Origin: WQTU01 sp031548835
Lineage (GTDB): Bacteria > Spirochaetota > Spirochaetia > CADAEX01
DNA: 5,919 nucleotides
Assembly: GCA_031548835.1 (NCBI GenBank)
Contig: JAVBQS010000216.1
Coordinates: forward strand, 1-5,919
Direction: 5' to 3'
Under the pieces are notes generated by a model that searched no databases, was not told the origin of the DNA, and saw only the letters and a list, made by a program, of their open reading frames with translations. A program made the translations under genes and the position numbers. Shown here in pieces: positions 1 through 5,894 of this stretch (position 1 is its first letter; each line of letters starts with the position of its first letter).

Positions 1-382
1 TATCTGGCTGGGTTTTTATTTTAACCCATACAGCATTATCTTCCCTTCGTATTTCTGTAATAGCGCCTATGCCGTCAATATGGCCTGCAACAATATGGCC
101 TCCAAACCTGCCGTCAGCACGCATTGCTCTTTCAAGATTAACACTATCTCCAGGCTTTAAATTTGAAAAAGCTGTTTTTCTTAATGTTTCAGGCATAACA
201 TCAGATGCAAAACTATCTGAAAAAAGAGCAGCAACAGTAAGGCAAACTCCATTTACAGCAACACTATCTCCTATTTTTAAATCTTCAAGAACTATTCCTG
301 CCCCTATAGTAAGACGTATGGATTTAACTCCAGGCTGTATAGATTTTATTGTTCCTTTTTCTTCAATTATTCCTGTAAACAT
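1..382 (-). CDS. ribE: Riboflavin synthase, alpha chain, N-terminal part (cut by window edge)
   Basis: Riboflavin synthase converts two 6,7-dimethyl-8-ribityllumazine molecules into riboflavin and a pyrimidine that re-enters the pathway; it acts in the cytoplasm as a trimer. I translated this frame by hand. It starts MFTGIIEEKG, the near-invariant family N-terminus. It continues with GDSVAVNGVCLTV (38-50), DVMPETLRKT (61-70) and LERAMRADGRFGGHIVAGHIDG (83-104), all hallmark segments of the first lumazine-binding barrel. Only 127 codons are present; the family is usually about 200 residues, so most of the second barrel lies beyond position 1. The ATG at 382-380 is preceded by GGAG nine bases upstream, inside ribD. 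The 16-nt overlap with ribD indicates translational coupling in one operon controlled by the FMN riboswitch. No lesion is visible. Confidence 0.95.
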   Translation of the reverse strand, partial: MFTGIIEEKGTIKSIQPGVKSIRLTIGAGIVLEDLKIGDSVAVNGVCLTVAALFSDSFASDVMPETLRKTAFSNLKPGDSVNLERAMRADGRFGGHIVAGHIDGIGAITEIRREDNAVWVKIKTQPD

Positions 383-1485
383 GATAATTTCTCCACATTA
401 TATTCCAAAAGAACATCTTCGCCTATTACAGTAACGTTAAATAATTTTAAGGGAATTGCTTTTGAAATATTTTCAATACCTTTTCCTTCAACAGGAGAAA
501 AGCTTTCTTTGCCTCCAAATATTTTAGATCCTATATATACCTGTAGCTGATTGATAATTCCCTGCTCAAGTGCGCTGTAATTTAGCGTTCCTCCGCCTTC
601 CAAAAGAATGCTGTCTATTTTCATTTTTCCAAGTTTTTCCATCAAATCCTGTAAATCAAGTTTTGAATCTTTTAATTTTGTTTCAATTACTGTGATTCCT
701 GCATTTTCAAGCCTGGTTTGCTTTTCTTTATCAGGATTTGATGCAGCAACAATAGTGGGAACTGTTTTTGCTGTATGCACAATTTTTGATTCAAGAGGTA
801 TTTTAAGAGTAGTATCACAAACAATTCTTACAGGATTTTTGCCCCCAGACATACGGCATGTAAGAAGAGGATCATCTTTAACTACAGTTCCAATACCTAC
901 CATAATTGCAGATAACAAATGTCTTGTTTTATGAGTATGTTTGCGCGATGCTTCACAGGTGATCCATTGGGATTCACCTGAACTTGTTGCAATTTTTCCA
1001 TCAGCAGTCATTGCATATTTCATTATTACAAATGGCGTATTATTTTTGATATAGTGAAAAAATATTTTATTTATATCTTTGCACTCTTTATCAAGCACGC
1101 CTGTCTCAACCTCTATTCCATTATCTTTAAGAATTTTTATTCCATTCCCGGCAACAAGAATATTGGGATCTGACAAGCCTATTACTACTTTGGATATTTT
1201 ACTTTTAATTATTGCATCTGTACATGGAGGTGTTTTGCCATAATGACAGCATGGCTCAAGAGTTACATACATGACAGCACCTTCAGGATTGCAGGAACAG
1301 CTCTTTAATGCTTCTATTTCAGCATGAGGGCCGCCATAAACAGAATGATAACCCTGCCCTATTATTTCATTATTTTTTACAATTACTGCGCCAACCATAG
1401 GATTGGGGTTTACTGTTCCATTGCCTTTAGCTGCAAGGTCTAGAGCAAATCTCATATATTTCTCACGCTCTGATTTCATACTCAT
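367..1485 (-). CDS. ribD: Bifunctional riboflavin biosynthesis deaminase/reductase RibD
   Basis: RibD deaminates the GTP cyclohydrolase II product and then reduces its ribosyl side chain with NADPH, the second and third steps of riboflavin synthesis. From the ATG at 1485 the protein is 372 aa, a normal family length. The N-terminal deaminase shows NPNPMVGAVIV (26-36), GGPHAEIEAL (51-60) and EPCCHYGKTPPC (77-88), giving zinc ligands H54, C79, C88 and proton shuttle E56. The C-terminal reductase shows MKYAMTADGKIAT (155-167), SQWIT (172-176), the RHLLSAIMVGIGTV segment (188-201) and LLEGGG (294-299). The frame stays open to a TTG at 1509, but that lies over the GGAGGG ribosome site (1504-1499). 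I prefer ATG 1485, 13 nt downstream of that site; ATG 1479 is also possible. The gene follows an FMN riboswitch and overlaps ribE. Confidence 0.96.
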   Translation of the reverse strand: MSMKSEREKYMRFALDLAAKGNGTVNPNPMVGAVIVKNNEIIGQGYHSVYGGPHAEIEALKSCSCNPEGAVMYVTLEPCCHYGKTPPCTDAIIKSKISKVVIGLSDPNILVAGNGIKILKDNGIEVETGVLDKECKDINKIFFHYIKNNTPFVIMKYAMTADGKIATSSGESQWITCEASRKHTHKTRHLLSAIMVGIGTVVKDDPLLTCRMSGGKNPVRIVCDTTLKIPLESKIVHTAKTVPTIVAASNPDKEKQTRLENAGITVIETKLKDSKLDLQDLMEKLGKMKIDSILLEGGGTLNYSALEQGIINQLQVYIGSKIFGGKESFSPVEGKGIENISKAIPLKLFNVTVIGEDVLLEYNVEKLSCLQE

Positions 1486-1585
1486 ATAAAAAACACCACC
1501 CTCCAACAATACTCAGGGCAGTATCTGGATAAACATTTTAAATAGCACAAACATGAAAATTAAAATCCATGTCAGGCAAAAACCC

Positions 1586-1605
1586 TGGTATGGATTACCA
1601 TGCCA
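1586..1605. repeat. Small hairpin in the ribD leader sharing a core with 1986-2004
   Basis: The arms form an 8-bp stem around a 4-nt loop. The core is GGTATGG, ATTA, CCATGCC. The stem is fully paired when read on the plus strand (one T-G wobble) but has a C-A mismatch in the minus-strand rib transcript, where it is followed by GGGTTTTT. The same two 7-nt half-sites occur in the hairpin at 1980-2010. It could be a leftover of a dispersed repeat or a second pause/termination site in the leader. Confidence 0.45.
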
Positions 1606-1606
1606 A

Positions 1607-1647
1607 GATAATAAAAGCTCTGAAATATATACATATCCCAGAGCTTT
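1607..1647 (-). terminator. Probable intrinsic terminator of the FMN riboswitch
   Basis: The arms AAAGCTCTG and CAGAGCTTT (plus 1614-1622 and 1639-1647) form a perfect 9-bp stem around a 16-nt loop. On the minus strand the stem is followed by TATTATCTT, a modest T-rich tail. It begins about 20 nt after the aptamer's closing helix and lies upstream of ribD. This position is typical for an expression platform that stops transcription when FMN is bound. A GAGC inside the aptamer (in the ACGAGCC segment) could pair with GCTC of the first arm, but I could not resolve a convincing antiterminator. Confidence 0.6.
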
Positions 1648-1666
1648 AAAGAAAGTAAAATGACAA

Positions 1667-1771
1667 TCTTCTTTCATCCAGACTCGAACTGTCGGCTTCG
1701 GAATTACACCGAATCTGCCATATGGCTCGTGGGCTTTACCACCGGTAGGGATTTTCGCCCTGCCCTGAAGA
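1667..1771 (-). ncRNA. FMN riboswitch (RFN element)
   Basis: Read on the minus strand, this stretch carries the conserved RFN blocks in order. They are an outer helix TCTTC/GAAGA, then AGGGCAGGG, ATCCC, ACCGGTGGTAA, AGCCCACGAGCC, a variable arm, TCGGTGTAATTCCGA, AGCCGACAGT and AGTCTGGATGAAAGAAG. In this class, FMN binding stabilises the aptamer and represses riboflavin synthesis or transport genes. Here the downstream gene is ribD, which fits. A promoter lies just upstream and a terminator-like hairpin just downstream, suggesting control of transcription elongation. Boundaries are set at the outermost helix I could pair and may be off by a few bases. Confidence 0.95.
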
Positions 1772-1793
1772 ATTTATTATAAATATTAATAAT

Positions 1794-1822
1794 AGAATAA
1801 TGTCTTTAAAAATATATGTCAA
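1794..1822 (-). promoter_or_regulatory. Probable housekeeping promoter of the riboflavin operon
   Basis: The minus strand has a perfect -35 TTGACA (1822-1817), a 17-nt spacer and a -10 TATTCT (1799-1794, 4 of 6 consensus bases). Transcription would start near 1786, about 15 nt before the riboswitch aptamer. This is where a riboswitch promoter should sit. Spacing and -35 are strong; the -10 is only fair. Confidence 0.65.
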
Positions 1823-1860
1823 TATAGCATGATTTTTCTTGTTTTTCCGGCAATATTAAC

Positions 1861-2042
1861 TAATAGGCCTGTTCGATAACTCTGTTAAAAATCATTTTGC
1901 GAACATCAAATAAGTACTAATTTAGACACAATGTACGATTTTTTGCTAATAGCTTATAATCTTAAGGTTTTTATTTTATAATTCCGGTATGGCTTAACCA
2001 TGCCGGAATTGTCATTTTTAGGTTATCAAACAGGTCTAATAT
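1861..2042. mobile_element. MITE-like non-coding element with imperfect terminal inverted repeats
   Basis: The left end (1861-1880, TAATAGGCCTGTTCGATAAC) and the reverse complement of the right end (2022-2041) match with three mismatches over 20 nt. Just inside each end is an ATTTTTA block, reached after a few variable bases. The interior is about 140 nt, has no credible gene and contains a GC-rich hairpin (1980-2010). A third end copy lies at 5762-5793. The ends are flanked by TAA/TA sequence that could be a target duplication, but in AT-rich DNA this is not decisive. I do not recognise a specific insertion-sequence family. It sits about 40 bp upstream of the riboflavin promoter and about 15 bp past the end of the neighbouring gene. 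Confidence 0.5.
1980..2010. repeat. GC-rich 13-bp hairpin inside the MITE-like element
   Basis: The arms pair over 13 positions around a 5-nt loop. The outer part is AATTCCGG/CCGGAATT and the inner part GGTATGG/CCATGCC, with one T-G wobble on the plus strand. On the plus strand it is followed by GTCATTTTTA, resembling a weak intrinsic terminator. On the minus strand it lies 46 nt after the stop codon of the gene ending at 2057 and could end that transcript, though the tail there is A-rich. The inner half-sites recur at 1587-1604. Confidence 0.55.
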
Positions 2043-2056
2043 TTAAAATAATTTAA

Positions 2057-2491
2057 TTATTCATAGTAATAATAATCAGAAATAGTTTTTTCCAGATTTG
2101 TAATCCAGCGGTAATAGTTTTTATGAATACGGTTTTTTCCAGGATTTGCATCAAGATTTAAACTATCAACATATTCATACCAATATTCATCATTCCAGTA
2201 ACACAATTTAAGCTTTAACCACCACGCAGGTTTTGAAAGTTTTACCAAAATAACTCCTGGCGTATCTTCTTCTATCTGATAGCCCAGTTTTGTAAAAGCT
2301 CTTAATGCAGAAGTATGAAATTTATCAATATTGATTGGAGAAGTAATAACTTTTCCTTCAATAACCTCAAAATTTCCTTCTTTGGCAGGTATCTTTTTTA
2401 CAGGTTTTTTCATATTTGCCTGCTGGCTTTGCGCTGCAGCAAAAGAAATAAAAAACAGAATACAACAGATGAAAGCAACAATTTTTTTCAT
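2057..2491 (-). CDS. Small exported protein of unknown function (IHxNYxRW motif)
   Basis: The 144-aa product has a clear signal peptide: MKK, a hydrophobic stretch (4-17), then AAA-Q with likely cleavage after residue 20. No lipobox is visible. The mature part begins with a Lys/Pro-rich linker (28-37). It then has a compact alpha/beta-looking region: a helix containing TSALRAFTKLGYQI (60-73), strands ending in a WW pair (90-91), a tyrosine-rich strand (99-108) and the segment IHKNYYRW (122-129) followed by a helix. From memory, a comparable I-H-x-N-Y-x-R-W ending occurs in other small periplasmic hypothetical proteins; no function is known to me. The frame opens at 2566, but I chose ATG 2491 because it has AAAGGA nine bases upstream and starts the signal peptide. 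It has its own promoter and lies downstream of the DUF4139 gene. Confidence 0.85.
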   Translation of the reverse strand: MKKIVAFICCILFFISFAAAQSQQANMKKPVKKIPAKEGNFEVIEGKVITSPINIDKFHTSALRAFTKLGYQIEEDTPGVILVKLSKPAWWLKLKLCYWNDEYWYEYVDSLNLDANPGKNRIHKNYYRWITNLEKTISDYYYYE

Positions 2492-2525
2492 AGCAGATAT
2501 CCTTTGTAAATTTATTTTAATAAAA

Positions 2526-2554
2526 ATATTATCTTTCTTTTTTTCCGATGTCAA
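2526..2554 (-). promoter_or_regulatory. Promoter of the small exported-protein gene
   Basis: The minus strand shows a perfect -35 TTGACA (2554-2549), a purine-rich 17-nt spacer and a -10 TAATAT (2531-2526). Transcription would start near 2519, giving a leader of about 28 nt with an AAAGGA ribosome site before ATG 2491. This argues that the small gene is transcribed independently of the DUF4139 gene upstream. It also argues against the longer reading frame that starts at 2566, since that start would precede the promoter. Confidence 0.65.
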
Positions 2555-2556
2555 TT

Positions 2557-2613
2557 TAATAGCCAATTTCTGACTATCATACTCTATGCTGGATAGTCAG
2601 AAATTGGCTATTA
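2557..2613. repeat. Perfect 22-bp inverted repeat with 13-nt loop
   Basis: The arms at 2557-2578 and 2592-2613 are exact reverse complements; the loop is 2579-2591. On the minus strand the structure begins 27 nt after the stop codon of the DUF4139 gene and ends two bases before the -35 of the next gene. It could act as a factor-independent terminator or transcript-end stabiliser, but no run of T follows the stem on either strand. A long perfect stem without a T tract also fits a small repeat element or a protein-binding palindrome next to the promoter. Confidence 0.8.
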
Positions 2614-2640
2614 CTATCTGTTTAATTAAATAAAAAAGTT

Positions 2641-4701
2641 TTATAAAGAAAGAGTTGATATATAGCTGTCATATGTATTTTGTGCAGTCTGATAATTCTT
2701 TCTTGCAGTTTCTGTCTGGGCTGATATTGAATCAATTTCATTATCAAGCGCTGTAAGTTTTTTAAGATATTCCATTCCCTGCTGAGTCTGATTACCTGCT
2801 GCTTCAAGATTTTTACGTATGCGGTCCTGTTCAGATATTTTTCTTGTTCTCTGGTTTTCAAGATCAGCAAGAGTAGACTTTGTATCATCAACTCTTCTTC
2901 TAAGCTCAACAGCTTTTTGTAATGCTGCTTTTATATTTTGAGGAATTTCCTGTGATGAAGAATAGCTTATAAATGAATCAACATTAAGCTGCGATAGCGA
3001 TATTCTCTCCTGTGTAGGCGCTTCTTCTTTTACTGTAAACAGTGTCTCTTTTTTTGCAGGAAGAGTCTGGATAAACCTGTATATAGAATCTGTTCTTTCG
3101 TTAAAAGCTGCAGGTTCTGAAAGTATTGTTCCGCCTGTTATAGGATGTTCTATAATAAGCTTGCTTGATGTATTTGAGCCATTTTTGAAAGTATATGTTT
3201 TTGAATAGGTAATTTTTCTTGTAATTGTCATAACACCTTTAACTATTGCAGCGCCAGTCACTTCCCTGGAATTTGATGCAATTACAGTTCCGGTAACGGA
3301 AAGGTCATCGCCGTATGAAATTATCCGCTTTTCATTTTCAGGAAAAAATTCTATTAATGCATCTCCTGCATAAGTTCCTCCGTCAAATACTGTTATAGGC
3401 CCTGCAGGAAGTTTCATTCCTGTATTGTTTGTAAGTTCCACGCTTATTGCAGGATTTATAATTCCTCCCCGCGCTGCTTTTATTCCTGAAAACACAAGTG
3501 TTTTTTCTGCTTTTACATCTGCTTCTACAAGAGGGATCATTGCGCTCTGCTGCCTTGCAAGAGTTACAGGTTTTTTAATTGTATATTCAAACTGGTCTCC
3601 TGCAGCTTTTGCCTGTGCAGTTTCCATTATATTGCCCATTACTTTTTCTTTTGTTGTTGAATATTCAGCTTGTTTTGACATCTCTCTTCTATCCATCATT
3701 GCATAAGGCGCAGGAGCAGCAATTTCTTCATCCATATCCATTTTTGAATATGCAAGATCATCTCTTCCGCCCCAGCCTGAATCATAAACCTGTGCTTCTG
3801 CTATTCCTGCTATTGCAAGAGGAAGCACAGGGCGTGAAAGATGGTATGGCGCATAAAGATTTTGTATAAAAGAAACAGGCCTTCCTGTAACAAGTGAAAG
3901 CTCTACATTCTGCCAGTCTGTATCTCCATCATTATCAACAATTGCCCATCCCTGTAAAAAAGGGTTTTTCTGAGAAAGATCAAGCCTGTAGGAAACTTTC
4001 CAGACAGGAGTTGGAATTACATATCCAAGCGATATATCGCGCTTCTTTTCACCAGGAAGATTTACATTAAGATTTCTTGTATTTGAGTCGCGTGAAGACA
4101 TTATAAGATCAAGCGCCCTGTTAAGATCATTGTTAATTTTAGTATCTGTAAATTTAAAAGAAGATATCTCTTTTAAAGATAATGTTTGAACCCCATCTTT
4201 TGTAAAAAGTGAAAGATATTTTTCAGATGCAGGCTGGCTTTGAGGTGTAGAATTATTGCTATTTATAGTTCTGTTTTCAATACCGATAATTCTGCCTTTA
4301 ATAAGATTTGGTGTATAGACTTCAATCTCTGTGCCTTTAAGAGCGCCGAGTATTTCAGCAATTCCCGGATTTCCCGAAAGATCTATTTTAAGGCTTTTTA
4401 ATGTTCTATAAAGTGTCTGTTCGGAAGGATATGTTACAGTCGGCGAAGTTGAACCAGGATCATTTATTACAAGAGATTTTAAAGCATCGTTAACTGCATT
4501 TAAATTAAAAGGAAGTGTTACAAGCGCAGAGCCTGAAATAGAACCTGAATGTTCAAAAAAACCTACTCCTGATGAAAACAATGCAATTTTTTTAAGAGGT
4601 ATTTCTGCTTCTTTTGCGCTATCTTGGCCAAAAACAGCCCCAGTAGTACACATTGCGCAGAATAATAACAATGCGTTTCGTCCGCTTTTTATATAATTCA
4701 T
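2641..4701 (-). CDS. Exported DUF4139 (MuiA-like) protein with C-terminal coiled coil
   Basis: The 686-aa product starts at ATG 4701, with AAGGAG six bases upstream. A signal peptide runs through residues 1-25 (hydrophobic LLLFCAMCTTGAV, likely cleavage after VFG). Residues 34-190 form a beta-rich N-terminal domain opening with PLKKIALFSSGVGFFEHSG. Residues about 220-560 resemble the DUF4139 domain: TPVWKVSYRLDL (231-242), GWAIVDNDGDTDWQNVELSLVTGRP (251-275), ELTNNTG (422-428) and GPITVFDGG (434-442). Residues 305-370 are a low-complexity Met/Asp/Ala-rich insertion. Residues about 587-684 are a charged, Gln-rich predicted coiled coil. In typical MuiA-type proteins the coiled coil lies between the N-terminal domain and DUF4139; here it is at the C-terminus. 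The family is named from a mucoidy inhibitor and its biochemical role is unclear. Likely location: periplasm or cell surface. Confidence 0.88.
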   Translation of the reverse strand: MNYIKSGRNALLLFCAMCTTGAVFGQDSAKEAEIPLKKIALFSSGVGFFEHSGSISGSALVTLPFNLNAVNDALKSLVINDPGSTSPTVTYPSEQTLYRTLKSLKIDLSGNPGIAEILGALKGTEIEVYTPNLIKGRIIGIENRTINSNNSTPQSQPASEKYLSLFTKDGVQTLSLKEISSFKFTDTKINNDLNRALDLIMSSRDSNTRNLNVNLPGEKKRDISLGYVIPTPVWKVSYRLDLSQKNPFLQGWAIVDNDGDTDWQNVELSLVTGRPVSFIQNLYAPYHLSRPVLPLAIAGIAEAQVYDSGWGGRDDLAYSKMDMDEEIAAPAPYAMMDRREMSKQAEYSTTKEKVMGNIMETAQAKAAGDQFEYTIKKPVTLARQQSAMIPLVEADVKAEKTLVFSGIKAARGGIINPAISVELTNNTGMKLPAGPITVFDGGTYAGDALIEFFPENEKRIISYGDDLSVTGTVIASNSREVTGAAIVKGVMTITRKITYSKTYTFKNGSNTSSKLIIEHPITGGTILSEPAAFNERTDSIYRFIQTLPAKKETLFTVKEEAPTQERISLSQLNVDSFISYSSSQEIPQNIKAALQKAVELRRRVDDTKSTLADLENQRTRKISEQDRIRKNLEAAGNQTQQGMEYLKKLTALDNEIDSISAQTETARKNYQTAQNTYDSYISTLSL

Positions 4702-4812
4702 TTTCGTCTCCTTAGAATAAAATTTATCTTTATTATTTTATAAATCCTTTGGATAAAATATATGAGATATATTAGAATAGTATATAACAAATAAAAATAC
4801 AGTAACTATAAT

Positions 4813-4845
4813 AACATATTTATTTCTTATTGAAATAAATATGTT
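4813..4845. repeat. 14-bp perfect palindrome in a divergent intergenic region
   Basis: The arms at 4813-4826 and 4832-4845 pair completely around the loop TTATT. It lies about midway between the starts of two divergent genes for exported proteins (4701 minus, 4942 plus), where neither gene needs a terminator. A regulator-binding site or a chance AT-rich palindrome are both possible; only two C-G pairs are present. The rest of 4702-4941 is AT-rich; a TATGAT at 4897-4902 could be the -10 of the plus-strand gene but lacks a good -35. Confidence 0.55.
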
Positions 4846-4941
4846 TTACAAAAAAATGTTACAATTTTTTATATATGATTTACTTATCTTAAATGCTATG
4901 ATAAAGTTTTACAAAATAATTTATAAATAAGGACATTTGCC

Positions 4942-5355
4942 ATGAAAAAGCAGATAGTTTTTTTAAATATTTTTCTTTTTTTTATAATTTTATTTCCTGC
5001 TTTCGGCGAAGACATAGTTTCAGATGGAATTGATAAAATATCTCCCCCATTATGGATTCATGGCGAATGGATTCTGGAAGAAGATGAAGATAATGATGAT
5101 CCATTTTATATAGAATTTGCTGAAAATGATATTTATGAAATGGATTACAGCATGGGAGATGATATAGAAGACGGTTATATTGTTGCATTTACCCAGGATA
5201 TAACAGATGAATATTATGAAATCTATGTTGAATATGATGATGGCTTTTGGTGGCAGGAAAGATTTTTTATAGTTTCAGATAATAATGAAATATTGGAATC
5301 TGAATATATTGATAGTGATGGAGCAGACAAGGCTCTAACCTATTACAAATATTAA
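4942..5355 (+). CDS. Small, very acidic exported protein of unknown function
   Basis: The 137-aa product starts at ATG 4942 with AAGGA nine bases upstream. The signal peptide is MKK plus a hydrophobic core (6-19) and a likely cleavage after AFG (residue 22). The mature 115 residues contain about 36 Asp/Glu against 4 Lys/Arg and are rich in Tyr and Trp. The order is PPLWIHGEW (35-43), an acidic turn EEDEDNDD (46-53), then alternating hydrophobic/charged segments that look like beta strands and end in YYKY. A W-x-x-G-x-W opening followed by short strands recalls small lipocalin-like secreted proteins, but I cannot assign a family. The extreme acidity could reflect binding of divalent cations or a basic partner. 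It is divergent from the DUF4139 gene and may share regulation through the palindrome between them. No clear terminator follows. Confidence 0.82.
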   Translation: MKKQIVFLNIFLFFIILFPAFGEDIVSDGIDKISPPLWIHGEWILEEDEDNDDPFYIEFAENDIYEMDYSMGDDIEDGYIVAFTQDITDEYYEIYVEYDDGFWWQERFFIVSDNNEILESEYIDSDGADKALTYYKY

Positions 5356-5493
5356 TTCTGTAATTTTTTTAATTTTAAATCATTATATAACAAATAATCT
5401 GATAAAATAAATTTATTCAAACTATTCTATAAATCTTTTAATTTTGCTTTTCAGCTTTAATTAATACCATATTATACATGTTTTAAATTTATT

Positions 5494-5761
5494 TTAATTA
5501 TTTTTTGCTTCTGCAATTTTCAGCAATTCATTGCTTGTCTTCCAATTCCTTGTTGTTGCAATTACTTTTAATTTATTTTCAAAAAAACTATTTGCTAATT
5601 TGGTTTTTCCATAGCCATTCGGGCAATAAAGATAAGCAGCTTTTTCTGCAACAGTAAATTCTTTTCCCAAAGATTGTTTTTGTCTTAGAACTTCAATATC
5701 AAATTGTACTGGTTTAGAAAATAAAAAAGTAATATGCAAATAAAATTTTTCTTTTGCAGAA
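5494..5761 (-). pseudogene. C-terminal remnant of a DUF1697 family protein
   Basis: The frame encodes KEKFYLHITFLFSKPVQF, then AAYLYCPNGYGKTKLANSFF and LKVIATTRNWKTSNELLKIAE. The GYGKTKL and ATTRNW segments are, from memory, the signature C-terminal end of DUF1697 proteins, which are usually near 180 aa and of unknown function. Only about the last 90 residues remain; the family N-terminus (an IALLRGINVGG-like start) is absent. No ATG or GTG start is present; the only candidate is a TTG at 5739 inside a conserved strand, with no clear ribosome site. The frame stays open without a start up to a TAA at 5859-5857. The homology stops where a dispersed repeat end begins (5762), suggesting truncation by insertion or rearrangement. 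Confidence 0.75.
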
Positions 5762-5793
5762 TCATTTTTAAGGTTATCGGACAGGTCTAATAT
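5762..5793. repeat. Third copy of the MITE-like terminal sequence
   Basis: This stretch matches 2012-2042 with one extra A and two substitutions over about 32 nt: TCATTTTTA, GGTTATC, two variable bases, ACAGGTCTAATAT. It is in the orientation of the element's right end, so an element body would extend toward lower coordinates. Instead the DUF1697 fragment lies there and no partner end is visible nearby. It may be a solo end left after deletion or one border of a rearranged segment. Confidence 0.6.
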
Positions 5794-5863
5794 AAGAACA
5801 ATTTTATCTATAAAGAATATAATTATGCATAAATTGCTAAATTCCTTATATGTTTTTTATCAA

Positions 5864-5894
5864 AACTACTTATTTTTAATAAAAATAAGTAGTT
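5864..5894. repeat. 14-bp perfect palindrome near the right edge
   Basis: The arms 5864-5877 and 5881-5894 pair fully around a 3-nt loop (AAT). On the minus strand the stem ends in AGTAGTTTTGAT, so it could work as a weak terminator for a minus-strand gene entering from beyond the window. Its neighbourhood (5794-5919) holds no recognisable gene. Confidence 0.55.

Noticed and set aside
69..434. Plus-strand open frame opposite ribE
   Set aside because: It is antisense to a well-supported riboflavin synthase frame and shows no family features or ribosome site.
608..934. Plus-strand open frame opposite ribD
   Set aside because: It is antisense to the conserved reductase domain and has no independent support.
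1869..1905. TGTTCG/CGAACA inverted pair inside the MITE-like element
   Set aside because: Only 6 bp separated by 25 nt; expected by chance in a sequence of this length.
2315..2573. Two overlapping plus-strand open frames opposite the small exported-protein gene
   Set aside because: They mirror the low-complexity signal-peptide region and lack ribosome sites.
2622..2909. Minus-strand open frame overlapping the C-terminal coiled coil of the DUF4139 gene
   Set aside because: It is a shifted frame of the same strand created by the biased Gln/Lys/Glu coding sequence.
3425..3869. Plus-strand open frames within the DUF4139 gene
   Set aside because: They are antisense shadows of a long, signal-peptide-bearing gene.
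4702..4800. Promoter for the DUF4139 gene
   Set aside because: Several TATACT/TACTAT-like boxes exist but none has a convincing -35 at correct spacing, so I did not list one.
4982..5188. Minus-strand open frame opposite the acidic-protein gene
   Set aside because: It is antisense to a gene with a signal peptide and good ribosome site; its His/Gln-rich composition reflects Asp/Glu codons read backwards.
5600..5640. GYGKTKL as a nucleotide-binding P-loop
   Set aside because: The Gly required five residues before GKT is missing (a Cys is there), and the surrounding sequence fits the DUF1697 C-terminus.
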